Source: Sipunculus nudus (taxonomy: Eukaryota; Annelida; Sipuncula; Golfingiida; Sipunculidae). Taken from it: 64,000 bases of DNA. Positions within the stretch are counted from its first letter, which is position 1. Each line of letters starts with the position of its first letter. The notes under the pieces are model-generated. The model saw only the letters and a program-made list of their open reading frames with translations. It did no database searches and was not told the origin of the DNA. The DNA lies in contig CM049316.1 of NCBI GenBank assembly GCA_026874595.1, positions 73,187,176 to 73,251,175 of the forward strand, in the 5' to 3' direction. The position numbers and the translations under genes are program-made. This document shows, piece by piece, positions 48,895 through 61,157 of the stretch.

Positions 48895-49690
48895 ATAGTT
48901 ACATTTATAAACTTAGGAAAAAACATGTAATAAAAAATGAGGATCTTATGCAAACATTTGTTTATTATTTTCCTGCCCCAGTAAAATGGACATAAAAGGG
49001 ATTTGCTTTGTTTTTGCTTTGTTTTTCCATCTGTCTGTCTGTTTTTAAATCTATAATAATTATGAATAAACTTTTCTTCCTGTAAACACTGTTGAATTGA
49101 ATATCATTTCACGTACGTATATGGAAGGGTGTTGTATAACTACACCACCGCCACCCCATTCCCCACCCGAACCAGCCCCCGGCGCCCCCCCCCCCCCCCC
49201 CCCCCCGCTATTGGGTCCTTGCACTTGGGACAATAGTTTCATTGCAACTGCATACAATTTATTACATAAAAACATATATACAGAGGTACAGAGTTGTTGT
49301 AACTCACATTTTTATCCAGCCTTATTCAAGTCCTTCAACCTGTGGAATTGGAGCGTTATGTAAAATGTACACATAAAATAGAAAGAAAAATGGTTTAATA
49401 AAAAAAATGTTATAATTGGACAAATATGTAAACTGCTGAACTGTCAGCATCATACCGATGATCATGGTAATAGTAAAGATCGTATTTTTACAAATTGCTT
49501 CAGTTTTAACATTAGGAAACACATAGTCAGATCATAAAATATTATTTGCATAGTTTTTCAATCAAATCAACCAAATATGGCCTATATTATCTCTTCTTCT
49601 CAAACTTTTTTTCTATTTAATATTATTTTAAATTTACCTTCAATGTCAACTTCAGCTGAGCATAGTGACCCATGGTTCGCTTGTTTTTAG
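48895..49690 (+). repeat. Dispersed repeat R1, second copy
   Basis: It is collinear with 32226-32960, including the central C tract (C22 at 49185-49206), the ACAGAGGTACAGAG motif and the closing GAGCATAGTGACCCATGG segment. The glycine- and proline-rich frames on both strands here arise from the C tract. Confidence 0.65.
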
Positions 49691-49919
49691 TTAAACGCTT
49701 CCCGACCGTATTGAAAATGAAACCTTCTGACAAAACATTTTAAAGAAATATCTATACATATTATACTCGCATTTATAACCTGCTCCGTGATAACTTTGTA
49801 AGTGATGAGAAACCGTGCTCTAAAGATCCAGCCGCATATGTACTTACACAATCACACTTGAACGAGAAATGAAGGACATCTATTTTTCTTAATTATTGAT
49901 ACTCGCATATTACCCCTTT

Positions 49920-50117
49920 CTGCATTTGGAGAGGTCACGGGGAATTCGACCTAGTTTATGCACTGGACTTTCCCTGGACAAAAAAGAAACACCGGTGAAA
50001 TGTCTTGAACAGTTGTTTGATGTGTCGTGCAAAACGTGCCGCCCTTTTGCTACAGATTATGTTTCCGTAGACGGGTGCTGTAGTGAAATCTACAGGAGCA
50101 AATGTATGGTTTCTTAA
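49920..50117 (+). CDS. Candidate terminal exon of a cysteine-rich secreted-type peptide
   Basis: An open frame without its own ATG in the relevant part, ending at TAA 50115-50117. Seven cysteines follow the spacing C-x13-C-x8-C-x2-C-x12-CC-x7-C (VKCLEQLFDVSCKTC, then DGCCSEIYRSKC). Acceptor-like CCCCTTTCTGCATTTGGAG lies at its start. A canonical AATAAA is at 50179-50184, about 60 bases after the stop, as expected for a last exon. Cysteine-dense small proteins of this type are usually secreted and disulphide-bonded, but no signal-peptide exon was found. The family was not recognised. It could be a chance frame; the coincidence of acceptor, cysteines and polyadenylation signal is the argument for it. 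Confidence 0.4.
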   Translation: MHLERSRGIRPSLCTGLSLDKKETPVKCLEQLFDVSCKTCRPFATDYVSVDGCCSEIYRSKCMVS

Positions 50118-50178
50118 GAAACTGAAGCCCACATTAGTTTAGGAAACTTGTCTGGTTTCATTTAGGATTGACATCGAA

Positions 50179-50184
50179 AATAAA
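50179..50184 (+). terminator. AATAAA polyadenylation signal after the cysteine-rich exon
   Basis: Canonical hexamer 62 bases downstream of the TAA at 50117. It counts as support only in combination with the upstream frame. Confidence 0.35.
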
Positions 50185-51278
50185 CTATATTTTGTGTTGA
50201 TTATATTATTTTTTTTTTCAAGAATTGAAGCAAATTTTTAAATTTGTCCAACAAAGTTTTAAAATCCCACCTGTCACCGGTAAAAAATAATTAAAGAAAA
50301 AGGTTATGTGTATATGTGAGGGTACCTGCAATGTAAAATATGTAGCGCGGCAGGTTCTTCTATTTGGAAACACGGACCTACTGTTTTCCAGATAAACCGG
50401 CTTCAGAAAGAAAATCTTGCTTAGTGCACACTCGATATAACAATTTATTCTGGACAAACGTCCAGCGAGCACAAAGCTTTTCATATCAATAGATCAATAA
50501 ATGTCTCAAACACAGTTACAATTCATACTAAATATTTTACACGAGGATATACAAGGTGTTTGTTTCAGGATATTGGTGTGATTGCTGTAGCTATTAGCAT
50601 TGTATTACATAACTTTATTTTGTTACACAACTTTGTTATTGTAGTGTTCCTCAGATGTATGTCATAGGTGGTGCTTTTTGGGGGTAACGTAGTTGTTTAT
50701 TTTCTGTCATGTGAGTCCAGAGCTTCACACTAAGGCTGATATATGTCATTTGTCTTTATCCGCTGTCGGAATTTCTTGGCAACAATGTTGAATGAAATGA
50801 ACTTTTGGTAATGGAATGAGGCTACTACGTAATGGGGTAACCGTGTATCAAAATGAAGAATTTCTAAGAATATGATCATGACCTTCTTTTTATTTTGACC
50901 TCTATCTACTGAGAAGCAACAAATCGTTCCAGAGATCCATTTTATTTTTTCCTTTGCCTTCTGAAATCCATCGGAATACCCGTGGGCCCGTTCGTACACG
51001 GGGCCACCACTTATCGTCTGCGGGATATAAGCAGGTGTTGCGCAATATACACAGAATGTGAATACATTTATTTTTAGATTTAATAGTCCTCCAGAAAGTA
51101 CTTTGTTAACATATGTGAGACTTCTATGATTGTGAGCAGTTTTAACATGGACTTCTTACTGATCGTTTTATGTCATGATATCTAATGTCCCTTAGATCAT
51201 TTTTCTTATGATTTAAATATAATGGGGAGTAATAAACAATTTTTATAAACAATAAATATCTTTTCCTTCTTATTCTCT

Positions 51279-51320
<42 letters not shown>

Positions 51321-53040
51321 AAAAGAGACTCAACAGCAGGCTGAAGGCCAGGTCAAAGGTTACACAGCTGACTCCTCTTTCATTGCGTGGCCAGCGATAT
51401 ATACATGTATTTACGTCGCTTTTATCCAGTCACACAGAGGAATCCCTTTGGTAAAGAAATGAAATATTTTCATTTAACCCCGAAACGGGTCGCATGCATG
51501 GTAGGGGGCCCGGGCTGTCACTTCGGTCCAACCCGAGCCGTGTGACGATTGTAATATGCTGATTTGGCCTCTACTATTTTGAATTTCATGATATTTCCTA
51601 GAAGGTATTATTTCCTTAATTTTATAATTGCCATGAATATCTTGTATATTCGTCAGGTATGATATTTTTTTAGTGAAGTCTTTCGTCATACGAAGTGTTC
51701 TTTTGGATACAAAAACAGGACAACTGGAAATATTCATATTCATATATATTTACCATAGATTCAATTTTACTATAGAATTAAAACTAAGTAACAGCTTTAT
51801 TCCTTGTCCATATTTTTCTCATTTTTCCAGTGAATGGCATAACAGGAAAAAGTTCACTATTCACCGAGGTAAGTGCTCTGAATCGAAGGAAGTTTTGGAC
51901 TGCAGAGCTCACTAGTTGGAGGGGTCTGGAACCCCCGCCCTAATCGCTTCTTCAGCCATAGTTTGTAGATGGCACCGAGAGCCACGCGCCAACGAGTAGT
52001 TCCACGAGTACCTCCATGCAGAACCTATACACCCGTCACCATCGCAAACACCAGCCGGACGCAATGCCTCACATAAAACCCCTTCAAAATCCAAACAAAT
52101 CGAATGCTAATATCGTTATCAGTCAGCAAGTGCTCTGAATAGGACCTATTGAATGAAACATTTTACACAGAAGCACCCCCCCCCCCCCCCCCAAGCTGTC
52201 CACGTCAGAACTTATAGGCCTACCGCTCGTTCTTATTATCCACGCTTATCTTCACCTCGAAACGTAATTCTACATTTAAACAATAACATTATAATATATT
52301 CGTCTCATGAAAGGCATCCTTTCTGAGAGAATTTGAAAACTCCGATATCAAATCTGGAGAGTCAACAAACGCGATTAAAGACCGATGCTGCCATCTGGTC
52401 ACAGCCAAGGTAACTACTGCCTCCAACCAAACCAACGAGAATTTTCCATATTCTTTCTTTTAGTTGCACGAAAGGCATTTAAACCAGTAATTGTTTGTCG
52501 GAATAATAACATTTTGTGTAATGAAAGTTACAAGAATTCCCCGGCCTAGACATGTTATAAAATTCGAGGGCGCTGGCATTATGCAGTGAACCTGCCAGCG
52601 AACATCAAGCCAACAGTCACGACAGGACAGTTTGAAGTGAAATATACATGTTTGAAATGTACATGTACAACGTTCCATCTCCCGGAGTGTGACTGAAATG
52701 TACAAGCCACACTGCCCAGACTCGGAATCTCAAGAGTACGACACTGCTGTCTGGGGATTGTTGGAGTCAAAATCTGACTACAATAATGCACCTCGCGGCA
52801 TCAACATGTACACTGACAGCGGAAATACACAAGTGGTGAAAAGGAGCCAATGTAGTCCGTTAAAATGCGTTGGATTTTGTGTTAAGTAGTTATATATCAT
52901 GTAAAACGATTTACTTTTCGACTCTTTTGGCTTATTTATGCTGAAATACCGTGGATGGCGTCTTATCGGCACTGCTGGACAGTACATTCCTCCATGGTAC
53001 ACTTTCGATGTCTATGGCTGCGTTTGTGTTCGTTAGACAC
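50185..53040. other. Gene-poor stretch with simple repeats
   Basis: It holds a (CT)n run at about 51280-51318, a C17 tract at 52176-52192, and short unrecognised frames on both strands. One minus-strand segment (50900-51025) has an acceptor-like site, CTTATATCCCGCAG, before an open frame, but no family was recognised. A short acceptor/donor-bounded interval is noted at 51831-51868. Confidence 0.45.
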
Positions 53041-53043
53041 CAG

Positions 53044-53102
53044 TGACGTCACAAAGACGTCACGGTGATCGGTCGCGCGTCACCTTCAATTGACTGACGT
53101 CA
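53044..53102. promoter_or_regulatory. Cluster of CRE-type TGACGTCA sites
   Basis: Two perfect TGACGTCA palindromes (53044-53051, 53095-53102) flank a GACGTCAC half-variant (53056-53063) within 60 bases. Further perfect sites lie at 53628-53635 and 55437-55444. TGACGTCA is the CREB/ATF consensus, which is family knowledge. No transcription start or first exon could be assigned next to the cluster. Confidence 0.4.
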
Positions 53103-55180
53103 TATGTTTGACTGGCTTTTTTATTATCAGTTCTCAGACAAGGAATAATTCGTAAACGCTGTAACTTGTTTTGTCATATTTTAGATTGTCTCATACAAAA
53201 TCAAAACAAGGTAAGGCATTACTTTTTACGCGGGTTGTCGGCGGAATAGCTCCTGCGTTTGAACAAGAAAGGTTTACACTGCTTTACACGTATAATTATC
53301 CCAGAAAAAAATGTGGACACGGGTACTGGGACGTATTACAGATAGGTGCATAATATATACGGGGCTGAACTTCAGCAAGATAAGGGAACCCACAATTTTA
53401 GCTCAGCTGACGTCTGACTATTAGCTGATAAGTTACCCGGTATATGTGCTGTAGGTATGGTTAATCGTCCGTCAGTCCATTAATTTCTTGTTAAATAATT
53501 TGAAAGAATTTGGTACCAGGCTACACTTGTCAAGTGTTCGGTCCTTCCCACAGTGCCCAAACAGAAGAGATTTGTTTTGAGTAGAAACGACCTCTGGCGG
53601 AAGAGTGATGTACAAGCGTCTCGGGCATGACGTCACAAATCAACGAGTGCTTTGAAACACAGCGTAAAGCACACTGCCGATAGCCAGGCTGATAAAACGC
53701 ACTGCCAGTGACCAAATGAAAGCGGCTAACTTTATCTTAATTTTATTATAACAATCCAAAGAAACGCTTTTCATTTCGGTTTTTACAATAATTTAAAATG
53801 AATTAATTTCTCATCCTATAATAGCTATATTAACACTGACAGTCGACACGTGGCATTTCGTAAATCCCTATGATCTGTTGCATATGTAAAGGTAATCCTT
53901 TAGTGTGTATTGAGAGAATAGGCTAAGTTGCTTTCTCGTCTTGTTTTGGTCTTGAAATGACGGGGACAATGCAAAGTGTGTCATTAAACGGCCATTTTCC
54001 ATCGTCAACTTGTGAACGTTGAGATTAGATTGAGTATCAACTCATGCACATCGAGGGTTCCTTTAGGACAATTGTACGCTATTTGGATTGTATCATTATT
54101 ATGTAAACAGACCCGCAAGCAAGCACTGTCATGTGATCTTGCGTCACAGTTCAGTGCACACGGTCCATAACACTGAGTCGCGCGATTCCAACTGTGTGAA
54201 TGTACGGAGTATGGATTTAATGCAAGGGCATTATTTTTATTTGTGACAGATTTCATGTATTAATACGACAGTCTGTGTGGATGACCATCCCAAAATTTTA
54301 ACTTATTTATATCTATTTCATTATATTTATATTTCTTGTTACTCATGCCTTTATTATTCTTGTGTGTATTTGCGAAATTCAGCCATCTCAATGAATCTTT
54401 AAAAGAGCTTTGAAGTTCATTCTACGCCAGTAAACTCGGCCATCGTCAACTCGGACCACTAGCCCATGTCAAATCGTCCGGCGAATACCCATGCCGCACA
54501 AACCGCAGTCCCGCGGACTGTCCCAACGATGAAAGGGTAATGAGCTATTAACTAACATACCACTAGATACATCTTCGTAGGTTAAGGTTACGTATTAGCA
54601 CGTGGGTTTTTTTTTTGTGTGATGGGAAAACTGAATCCAGAACAGAGACTGGGGCCTGCTTTATATGACTCGAGTAAACGTGACGCTAAAAATCCAAAAT
54701 TTTGAGATGACTTAATTGTAGCCGTGTATGTTGTTTTTATTCTCCCGTGAAAACATTTGGGTAAATCTTTATCTCAGCATGCATTCTATTAAACAAAAAT
54801 GTTTTAGCAAAATACAACTAAACATAGCCTTTGATGACAGGACCCTGATCATATTTGTAGAAAGAAATCTAGATGCTTTTACAAAATACGTTGAATGCCA
54901 TAATCTAATACGCTATGCTTGCACCATGTTAATGCCACCTTAAAAACCACGGGACTCGGCAACACCATAGTTACAAATAGACCGGGTAAATTGTAACATA
55001 TACACTGTATTTCATATACAATTATTCAATATACTGTATACAGTTGCCGGATTAATCTGGTGCGGGGCCCGTAGCATATATTACCGCGGGGCCCTAAATG
55101 TGATATTGTTTAAATATTAAGATATGAATTATACGCTTACGTGTATAGTATAATCATATATTTGCTATATAAGGCCTCCA
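53103..55180. other. Intergenic stretch, nothing recognised
   Basis: Mostly AT-rich, with a GGGGCCCG-containing segment near 55060-55090. Open frames at 53171-53353, 53530-53715, 54005-54256 and 54728-54943 are short and unrecognised. Confidence 0.5.
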
Positions 55181-56010
55181 ATAATACATCGAATGCCTGA
55201 ATCTTCAACAGAGTATTACAGATAACTGCAGAGTTTCCAAAGTTCCTTTCACGATTTGGATGCGATCGTTTGCGACCATTTGGTAGCACCATAGGCTGCA
55301 ACAAGGGTCCTTCGCCATAGAACGCATCAAGTGTAATGCAACACCCGTGTTACAACCAGAGCGTCTAGATGCTATCGTTGTTCGACTATGTCGCAGAGTT
55401 CACAAACGAGTGTTGCACGATTGGGAGCGATTGGACTGACGTCACAAATAACTGTCGTGCGACTGATCGCATGGTTGTACGAGTGACCTACGACCATGCG
55501 ATTACTGGTGCGATTTGATGAGACCGGTTACACGATCATTTGAGGGGGTATTGGAGCAGCAGCCTACCCTTTTCCTGGGGGCTGAGGGCGTTTGATGGTC
55601 ATCTCCAAAGTCTCCCTGTATATATCCAGAAGAGTGGTCGCATATAGTCTCACACATTCTTCCAATTGTAGCACAACGTTGCAAGATGTGATCTGGAGAT
55701 GCGATCTGTCGGTCAACTTTACGCCGCATGGTCGTTATTTTGCAATATTGGGATAAAGACTTGCACTCTGGGAATAATGGGAGCGTGGTGACGCATTGTA
55801 GATCCAGTTCCAAACAAAAAACATGCGACACCCGATCTTTGCGCTGTGTCGGAAACGGTGTTATATTAACCAACCACAGCAGGAGCTTCTGTGTGCGCCC
55901 TGGTGTTCGCGAAACCAGCGAAAATCTTGCTATACAAAGCATCGGATCTCGGACGCCTGTGTGATACAGAGCAGAAAGCGAATAATCTGACCGGATACGA
56001 TGATTGTCAC
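55181..56010. other. GC-richer block with a 146-codon minus frame, unrecognised
   Basis: A block of higher CpG content than its surroundings, with repeated GCGATCG/ACGATCG-type words (GATGCGATCGTTTGCGACC, CGACCATGCGAT). It has a minus-strand frame at 55502-55942 whose product was not recognised. It might be a DNA-transposon remnant; no terminal repeats were demonstrated. Confidence 0.3.
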
Positions 56011-59000
56011 CAACAAACGAGCGAAAATGAACGTTTGACTACGTTGGTCCCATTACTATTGATCTAGTTGAAGAATCAAAAACGCATTCTCAAGTGTTCA
56101 AAAGCCATGAAATTATTTCTTGTTACTTTTGACAACCCACTACTGTTCTTCCAAAACGCCAGATGGCTTACTACCAAAACGGGAATCATATTATTGAATT
56201 CCTCAATAATTTACAGGCGTTAACACCAAGGGACACCACCAGGGGATCATCATAACTTGTCAAAGAATAGCAGGATAGGACAGCTATACATGCTGCTGCT
56301 CACATGGCGTATTAAGTCATTCAACGGTACTTGTGCCTTGCTTCAGATTTAAGATCTGACTGAGAATAAAACAGGAACCCAAGTAGATCTTGCATCAAGG
56401 AAAGCAGCATTGAATACAATAGTACTTTTATTTTGTTTGCAACGCACGTCCCTTTGCATTTTAGAAAATATTCTGTTTACGTAAATGCTGGGGGTTATTA
56501 CAATGATCTGTGTTTTTTTAAGATAAGGTTATTTAATGTTTACGATATCGCTATTTTAGGAAGTAGTCACTGTATCAAAGCAACCTGAAAACACCAGAGA
56601 AAACCATGCTGTCAAACTATAGCTTAATAACTAAAAAAAACAAACAAATAAAGTTGTCCAAGCATAAGATACTTATGCAACAAAGATGAATTACCCCTCT
56701 TAAAAAAGTCGACAAGAGAGACAAGAGAGACACCTCATGCGCATTCCATGCTCTATAACAAACCCATAAGACTTGTATAGGAAACTGACGTTGTCTACAA
56801 GACTGGTAAACAAATCAGTGTCAACAAGATAAAATTGAAGATGCCTTAATAGAAAGAGCAACAATTGACTCTTGTTAGAATTCCTGGGACCACTGGTGGG
56901 CGCTTGGGAAAACATGGTCTCGGGTCAAACCTGTGAGCTCTCATTTATATTGCGTAGGTAGATAAAGTGTACCCGAACCTGCCTGCATGGCATTGTCATC
57001 AGTAGCTACAGACGTCCCTAAGCGACTTACCGCCGTCAGTCAAAGCTAGCCTTGGTCAAAAATTGGTTCGCCCTGACAATATCCTAAAGCGTACACCCTG
57101 TCTGAAGAACGATTCAAGGAGTAGAGGGAACGGGGGGGGGGGGGGGGGGAGGGGGAAGCTTACCTTGACCAACATTCTCCATGCACGCGCATTGGAAGCT
57201 TTTATTGAAAAAACGAAACAACAACTACAGAGTCACGACGTTTAAGAGATTTTCAGATGATCTACCATTTCAATAGGTTTGAGCTTGTTAACTTTCCTTA
57301 AAGCCAAATGGGTAGAAGTTAATGAATGTATAATTGAAATGATTTCTTTGTTAATTTTCTTTCATGGTAATTCCTGTTGAGGGGTGTTCTCATAAAGCCC
57401 CTGTTATGAATGTCTTAGCTTGTTTTTCGTCAAGCTGTTAGTACATGGTACGTGCGTTAATGTTGACAAACTTTATCCATGTAAGCTGAGGTAGTTGCTT
57501 GCATATGTGTTGTAGCTGAAAAAACATACAAATTATACCTTTTGCTAAAGCCTGGCTCGTTTTCGCTGCCACCAGATGCCCTTGTTAAATGCGTTTGGGT
57601 TATTTTGACAGGTAACATACATGTCATATGCAAGTGAATATAAACATAACGAACAACCTGTGAGCGATGGGATTGGCGTTTTCCTAGCCTTTTTTCCTAT
57701 AGTAGCAAGAGATTATCTTCAGTTAGATGCCAAATATCGGCAAAAGTCTCTTTAGTATTTTCCCATTACAAGATAACTGACTTTTTTCATTGGGCCTTTT
57801 CATGGATTTATGATAATAATTCAAGGAACTGCATTCGCGTGTCGTTAACCCCCCCCCCCCCCCCCCCCCCCCCTTGCGGAAATCAAACACAAAGGAATAA
57901 ATCGGCAGGAGTTTGCGTGTAGATTAATGTCAGAGATAACGGGTTACCATCCTTATGGAATTTGATAGGTCACACTTGAGAAGCATTGTATTTTCACTGA
58001 CCTTTGGTGATTTGACACCAATTTTCTGCCGACGACACGCCTACATTATATATTGGTTCGATAAACTAATGTGCGCTGTGCGTAAGGTTTATATGAGAGA
58101 AAAGTGAGTATAACTCATGTATAAAACATGTTCATAAAAGAGTGACAAATATAAACACATTTATAAATAGGTAACTGCGAGCAATGAACGAATTCCTGTG
58201 TTTGGGTCCAAAGAGTCTATAGTTTGATTTGACAAATAAAATATTATGCATGATACATACTTTACAAGAGCCCCAAGAGCCCTCGACCTTACAGCATGTT
58301 TACAGCTCTCATTTGATACATGATCACAATATATTTCATGTCTACATGAAGACACGAAAAGTCTGTTTCACTCGTCATCGACAATCGTGGCCCATGTGGT
58401 TGGTAAGGTCTATTTTCATACTTGTTCTCACAAAATCTTTGCTCCCTGAATCTGATGTATGTACGCCTTATACCATCATTTCCAGCTTGGAGCACAGAAT
58501 TATTCGAACGCCGACTCGGAAAAGGAATATGCTATTGATTAGGTCTTGTAAACAAAACAGGTATATCTCGGAGAAAGTCTGAGGACAATTAGCCGATTAC
58601 CGCTTAAAATTCGGAACACCTTTTAACCACTATCCGATTGAGAGTTCATACAATAAATTTCCTGACAGTTAACCCAAATTTGTCCTGAACCTCTTTCATT
58701 GGGTATCCCGTTATATAAATGTATAAGGGATTCAGAAGGAGAAGGAAAACATGATGTGTTCTGTTTTGATTAGCTTTATGGTAACTGTCGTGTTACAATG
58801 ATGCAGTTCTCTTAAGATAGCAAATATAGACGTGCACATTTGATGTATCGGCTACGGCTCTTCATTATCTTGTTTAGGGTATACTGTGGTTGCATTCTTT
58901 TTCGCGATGCTTCCAGTTACAATATAAGCAAACAGGAAATTATCGTGAAAACCTTGGTAAATAGGAGGTCCAATGGTCGAGGTAAAGTCGAAAAAGAATT

Positions 59001-59196
59001 TTATTAAATATGTAATATATCTTTTGTGTTACTTTTAAATAAAAAAAAACACTTAATCTGCCATTTATTCAGGAAGAGCAGGCTTGAAATAAAGGATGGT
59101 AATTACTTGTTGCACCTATTGATTGATTAATATAATAAACTTTAATATGCACTCCTTTTTTTCGTAACCCGAAGTATCGCTCTTATGTAGATCTTA
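56011..59196. other. Intergenic stretch with two long homopolymers
   Basis: It contains G18 at 57132-57149 and C25 at 57849-57873. The longest frame is 58229-58582 (117 codons, plus), which has no recognisable motifs. Nothing else was identified. Confidence 0.5.
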
Positions 59197-61112
59197 TTGA
59201 TACTGCCCTGATGTCCCATTCATACTGACTCATTCATACTAGCCTGATGTCCTATTCATACTGGCCTGAGATGTTATTCATACTAGCCTGATGTCCTAAT
59301 CATCCTGGCCTGTTGTTCCATTCATACTGGCCGGATGCCTGTTTCATACTGACCTGATGTCCAAATCATACTGGCCTGTGGTACAATTTTTTCTAGCCTG
59401 ATGCCCCGATCATCCAGGACTGGTGTCCAATTTATTCTGCCCTGAAGTCATATTCATATCGGTCTCATGCCTCTTTTATACTGGCCTCATGTCCCATTCG
59501 CTCTGGCTTCATGTCCCATTCATACTGGCATCATGTCTCATTCATACCGGTCTGCTATGCCATTCTTACTGAAAAGATGTCCAATTAATGCTTGTCTGAT
59601 ATCCTATTCAAACTGGCTTGAACTTCCCTTCATGCTGGCATGATGTCCCATACATTCTTGTCTGTTGTACCATTCATACCGGCCTGGCGTTATATTACTA
59701 TTGGCCTCATTTTCCTTCCATACTGGAGTCATGTCCCATTCATGCTAGGCTGATGTCCCATTCATTCTGGTCTGTTATCCCATTCCTACTGGCCTCATGT
59801 CCCATTCATACCGGTCTGCTATGCCTTTCTTACTGAAAAGATATATCATTCATACTGGCTTGATGTTCTATTCATGCTGGTCTGATGTCCTATTCAAACT
59901 GGCTTGAACTCCCATTCATACTGGCCTGATGTCCCATACATTCTTGTCTGTTGTACCATTCATACCGGCCTGGCGTTATATTACTATTGGCCTCAATTTC
60001 CTTTCATACTTGCGTCATGTTCCATTCATGCTAGGCTGATGTCCCATTCATACTGATCTGTTGTCCCATTCCTACTGGCCTCATGTCCCATTCATATTGG
60101 TATTCTATGCAATTCTTACTGAAAAGATGTATCATTCATTCTGGTTTGATGTTCCATTCATACTGGCCTGATGTTCCATTCATACTGGCGTCATGTCCCA
60201 TTCATACCGATCTGCTATGCCATTCTTACTGAAAAGATTTACCATTCCTACATGCATGATGTCCCATTTATACTGACCTGATGTCCCAGTCATACCGGCC
60301 TAAAGTTCCACTCATACTGACCTGATGTCCAATACATTCGGGTCTGTTGTCCCACAAATTCTGACCTGATGTCCATTCATAATGGCCTGATGTCCCATTC
60401 ATACTGGCCTGATGTACCATTCGTTCTGGCCTCGTCCCCTATTCGTTCTGGCTTCATGTCCCATTCATACTGGCATCATGTCCCGTTCATACTGGCATCA
60501 TGTCCCATTCATACTGGTCTGCTATGCCATACTTACTGACAAAATGTCCAATTAATGCTGGTCTAATGTCCTATTCAAACTGGCTTGATCTCCCATTCTT
60601 ACTGGCCTGATGTCCCATACATTCTTGTCTGTTGTACCATTCATACCGGCCTGGCGTTATATTACTATTAGCCTCGTTTTCCTTCCATACTGGAGTCATA
60701 TCCCATTCATGCTAGGTTGATGTCCCATTCATTCTGGTCTGTTGTCCTATTCCTACTGGCCTCATGTTCCATTCATACCGGTCTGCTATGCCATTCTTAC
60801 TGAAAAGATGTATCATTCATACTGGCTTGGTGTTCCATTCATACTGGCCTGATGTCCCATTCATACTGGCCTGATGTCCCATTCATACTGGCCTGATGTT
60901 CCATTCATACCGGCGTCACGTCCCATTCATACCGGTCTGCTATGCCATTCTTACTGAAAAGATGCACCATTCATACTGACCCGATGTCTTATACATTCGG
61001 GTCTGTTGTCCCACAAATTTTGACCTGATGACCATTCATAATGATCTGATGTCCCATTCATACTCACCTGATGTCCCATTTATACTGGCATCATGTCCCA
61101 TTCATACTGGAC
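59197..61112. repeat. 22-bp minisatellite with higher-order structure
   Basis: An essentially continuous array of diverged 22-base units containing CTGATGTCCCATTCATACTG, about 85 units by length. Distinctive variants such as CTGCTATGCCATTCTTACTG followed by AAAAGATG recur near 59550, 59815, 60105, 60210, 60515, 60780 and 60930. GGCCTGGCGTTATATTACTA recurs near 59683, 59964 and 60646. Blocks of 12-13 units have therefore been duplicated. The array ends about 35 bases from the stop codon of the METTL27-like gene on the opposite strand. Open frames inside are by-products. Confidence 0.95.
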
Positions 61113-61133
61113 TTAATAAACATGTTGTCTTGT

Positions 61134-61157
61134 TTTATTTGCGCTTTATTATTTATT
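61134..61157 (-). terminator. Polyadenylation signals overlapping the METTL27-like stop
   Basis: Three AATAAA hexamers on the minus strand lie at 61157-61152, 61150-61145 and 61139-61134, with the TAA stop at 61151-61149 between and overlapping the first two. Cleavage would be expected about 10-30 bases further, at the very edge of the 22-bp minisatellite. Confidence 0.6.

Noticed and set aside
49060-49363. Glycine-rich and proline-rich frames
   Set aside because: They are translations of the C22 tract and its surroundings within repeat R1.
59618-59836. 72-codon plus frame with repeated CPIHTGL-like residues
   Set aside because: It lies wholly inside the 22-bp minisatellite.
59197-61112. 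CRISPR-like array
   Set aside because: Units are contiguous 22-mers with no unique spacers, in a eukaryotic intron-bearing context; it is a minisatellite.
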